A stretch of 7,525 bases of DNA from an uncultured beta proteobacterium (GTDB lineage: Bacteria; Pseudomonadota; Gammaproteobacteria; Burkholderiales; Burkholderiaceae_C): assembly GCA_903920405.1 (NCBI GenBank), contig CAIXMC010000355.1:1-7525 (forward strand), read 5' to 3'. Below, one piece after another: positions 7,225-7,525 of this stretch. Under the pieces are notes generated by a model. It was not told where the DNA came from, did no database searches, and saw only the letters and a program-made list of their open reading frames with translations. Each line of letters opens with the position of its first letter. Position 1 is the first letter of the stretch. The translations under genes were made by a program, and so were the position numbers.

Positions 7225-7249
7225 ATTTAAATTTCACGCTAACAAAACT

Positions 7250-7343
7250 GTAACCGTTTAGACCCCACCATCGATAGGGGTAGGGGAGGGCGAAAGCCCT
7301 CCTCTACCCCTATCGACATTTGACATGAGGTCTAAACGGTTAC
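7250..7343. repeat. 94-bp palindromic element with GTAACC termini
   Basis: GTAACCGTTTAGACC (7250-7264) is inverted exactly at 7329-7343. The same terminal sequence bounds the 155-bp element just to the right, so both belong to one family. The flanking 8 bp (ACAAAACT left, GCTCAGGG right) do not match, so there is no target duplication: it may be an old, rearranged or composite remnant. Most of the interior is a single large hairpin. The element begins 36 bp upstream of the TTG start of the DUF5672 gene and so lies within its promoter region. Confidence 0.75.
7272..7315. repeat. 20-bp hairpin with GAAA tetraloop inside the 94-bp element
   Basis: The arm 7272-7291 (CGATAGGGGTAGGGGAGGGC) pairs with 7296-7315 with one mismatch (G against A in the complement). 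The loop is GAAA closed by C-G, a GNRA-type loop on the plus strand. One arm is G-rich, with runs of three and four G. No T-tract follows on either strand, so it is not a standard intrinsic terminator, although such a stem in the leader of the minus-strand gene could affect transcript stability. Confidence 0.85.
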
Positions 7344-7353
7344 GCTCAGGGTA

Positions 7354-7361
7354 GCCAGCGC
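7354..7361 (+). repeat. Left 8-bp target duplication GCCAGCGC
   Basis: GCCAGCGC directly abuts the left terminus of the 155-bp element and is repeated exactly at 7517-7524 after its right terminus, as expected from transposition with an 8-bp staggered cut. Confidence 0.85.
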
Positions 7362-7516
7362 GTAACCGTTTAGACCCCCCTCAGCATTTTTAGGATTTTG
7401 GCATTGTGTGCAGTCTTAGCGATCACTGGGTTCTATACAGAACAACAACTTCTGTTCATTGCTATGGACGGTTATGGACAAATTTCCCAAAAGTGGGAGG
7501 GGGTCTAAACGGTTAC
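7362..7516. mobile_element. 155-bp non-autonomous miniature element (MITE), IS66-like ends
   Basis: The left terminus GTAACCGTTTAGACCCCC (7362-7379) is inverted at the right end (7499-7516, reading GGGGGTCTAAACGGTTAC), and the element is bracketed by perfect 8-bp direct repeats. GTAA ends and 8-bp duplications are known hallmarks of the IS66 family, so a transposase of that family elsewhere in the genome probably mobilised it; the family call is inference. The interior has no coding frame. It holds a short inverted repeat, ACAGAA (7437-7442) with TTCTGT (7450-7455). The intact duplication suggests a fairly recent insertion. Confidence 0.82.
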
Positions 7517-7524
7517 GCCAGCGC
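7517..7524 (+). repeat. Right 8-bp target duplication GCCAGCGC
   Basis: This is the second copy of the duplicated target, one base from the end of the window and immediately after the right terminus of the 155-bp element. It matches 7354-7361 at all eight positions. Confidence 0.85.
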
Positions 7525-7525
7525 A

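Noticed and set aside
7272..7315. The G-rich hairpin as a rho-independent terminator
   Set aside because: Neither strand has a run of T after the stem, and it lies inside a repeat element rather than directly after a gene.
7250..7516. One composite 267-bp element bounded by the outermost GTAACC termini
   Set aside because: The flanks of the outer boundaries (ACAAAACT and GCCAGCGC) do not match, whereas the right-hand 155-bp unit has its own perfect duplication.

Overview
The window carries a type I secretion (T1SS) locus from a Gram-negative bacterium. A HlyB-type ABC exporter and a HlyD-type periplasmic adaptor lie next to the 3' part of a large repeat protein that is probably their substrate. 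The moderate GC of the coding regions, the style of the octapeptide-repeat/calcium-loop protein and the terminal repeats with GTAA ends suggest a proteobacterium, most likely a betaproteobacterium of the Burkholderiales. This assignment is inference; there is no rRNA or taxonomic marker here.

Layout. Positions 1-2276 (+) hold the C-terminal part of a giant protein whose start lies outside the window. It has 53 uninterrupted eight-residue repeats (9-1280), then a calcium-loop domain with EF-hand-like motifs, then a low-complexity tail likely to hold an uncleaved C-terminal secretion signal. A strong intrinsic terminator follows (2314-2352). Next is an AT-rich non-coding stretch (2353-2947) containing two nested pairs of perfect inverted repeats. 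Both pairs begin TCAGAC and each is flanked by a 3-bp direct repeat. The exporter (2948-5092) and adaptor (5065-6444) are translationally coupled. On the opposite strand, overlapping the adaptor's 3' end by 14 bp, is a DUF5672-type glycosyltransferase-like gene (6431-7213) with a TTG start. The last 280 bp hold two short elements with the same terminal inverted repeats. One is 155 bp with a perfect 8-bp target duplication; the other is 94 bp, without a duplication, and contains a 20-bp hairpin with a GAAA loop.

How the genes may work together. The exporter's N-terminal C39-like domain lacks the peptidase catalytic residues, so it should dock an unfolded substrate rather than cleave a leader. 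With the adaptor and an unlinked TolC-type outer-membrane protein it would export the repeat protein to the cell surface, where calcium would help fold the C-terminal domain. The Thr-rich repeats and the neighbouring glycosyltransferase-like gene raise the possibility of modification, but nothing in the sequence proves this. The most distinctive signals are the perfectly phased octad array with its higher-order periodicities, the nested inverted repeats upstream of the exporter, and the miniature transposable elements at the right edge.
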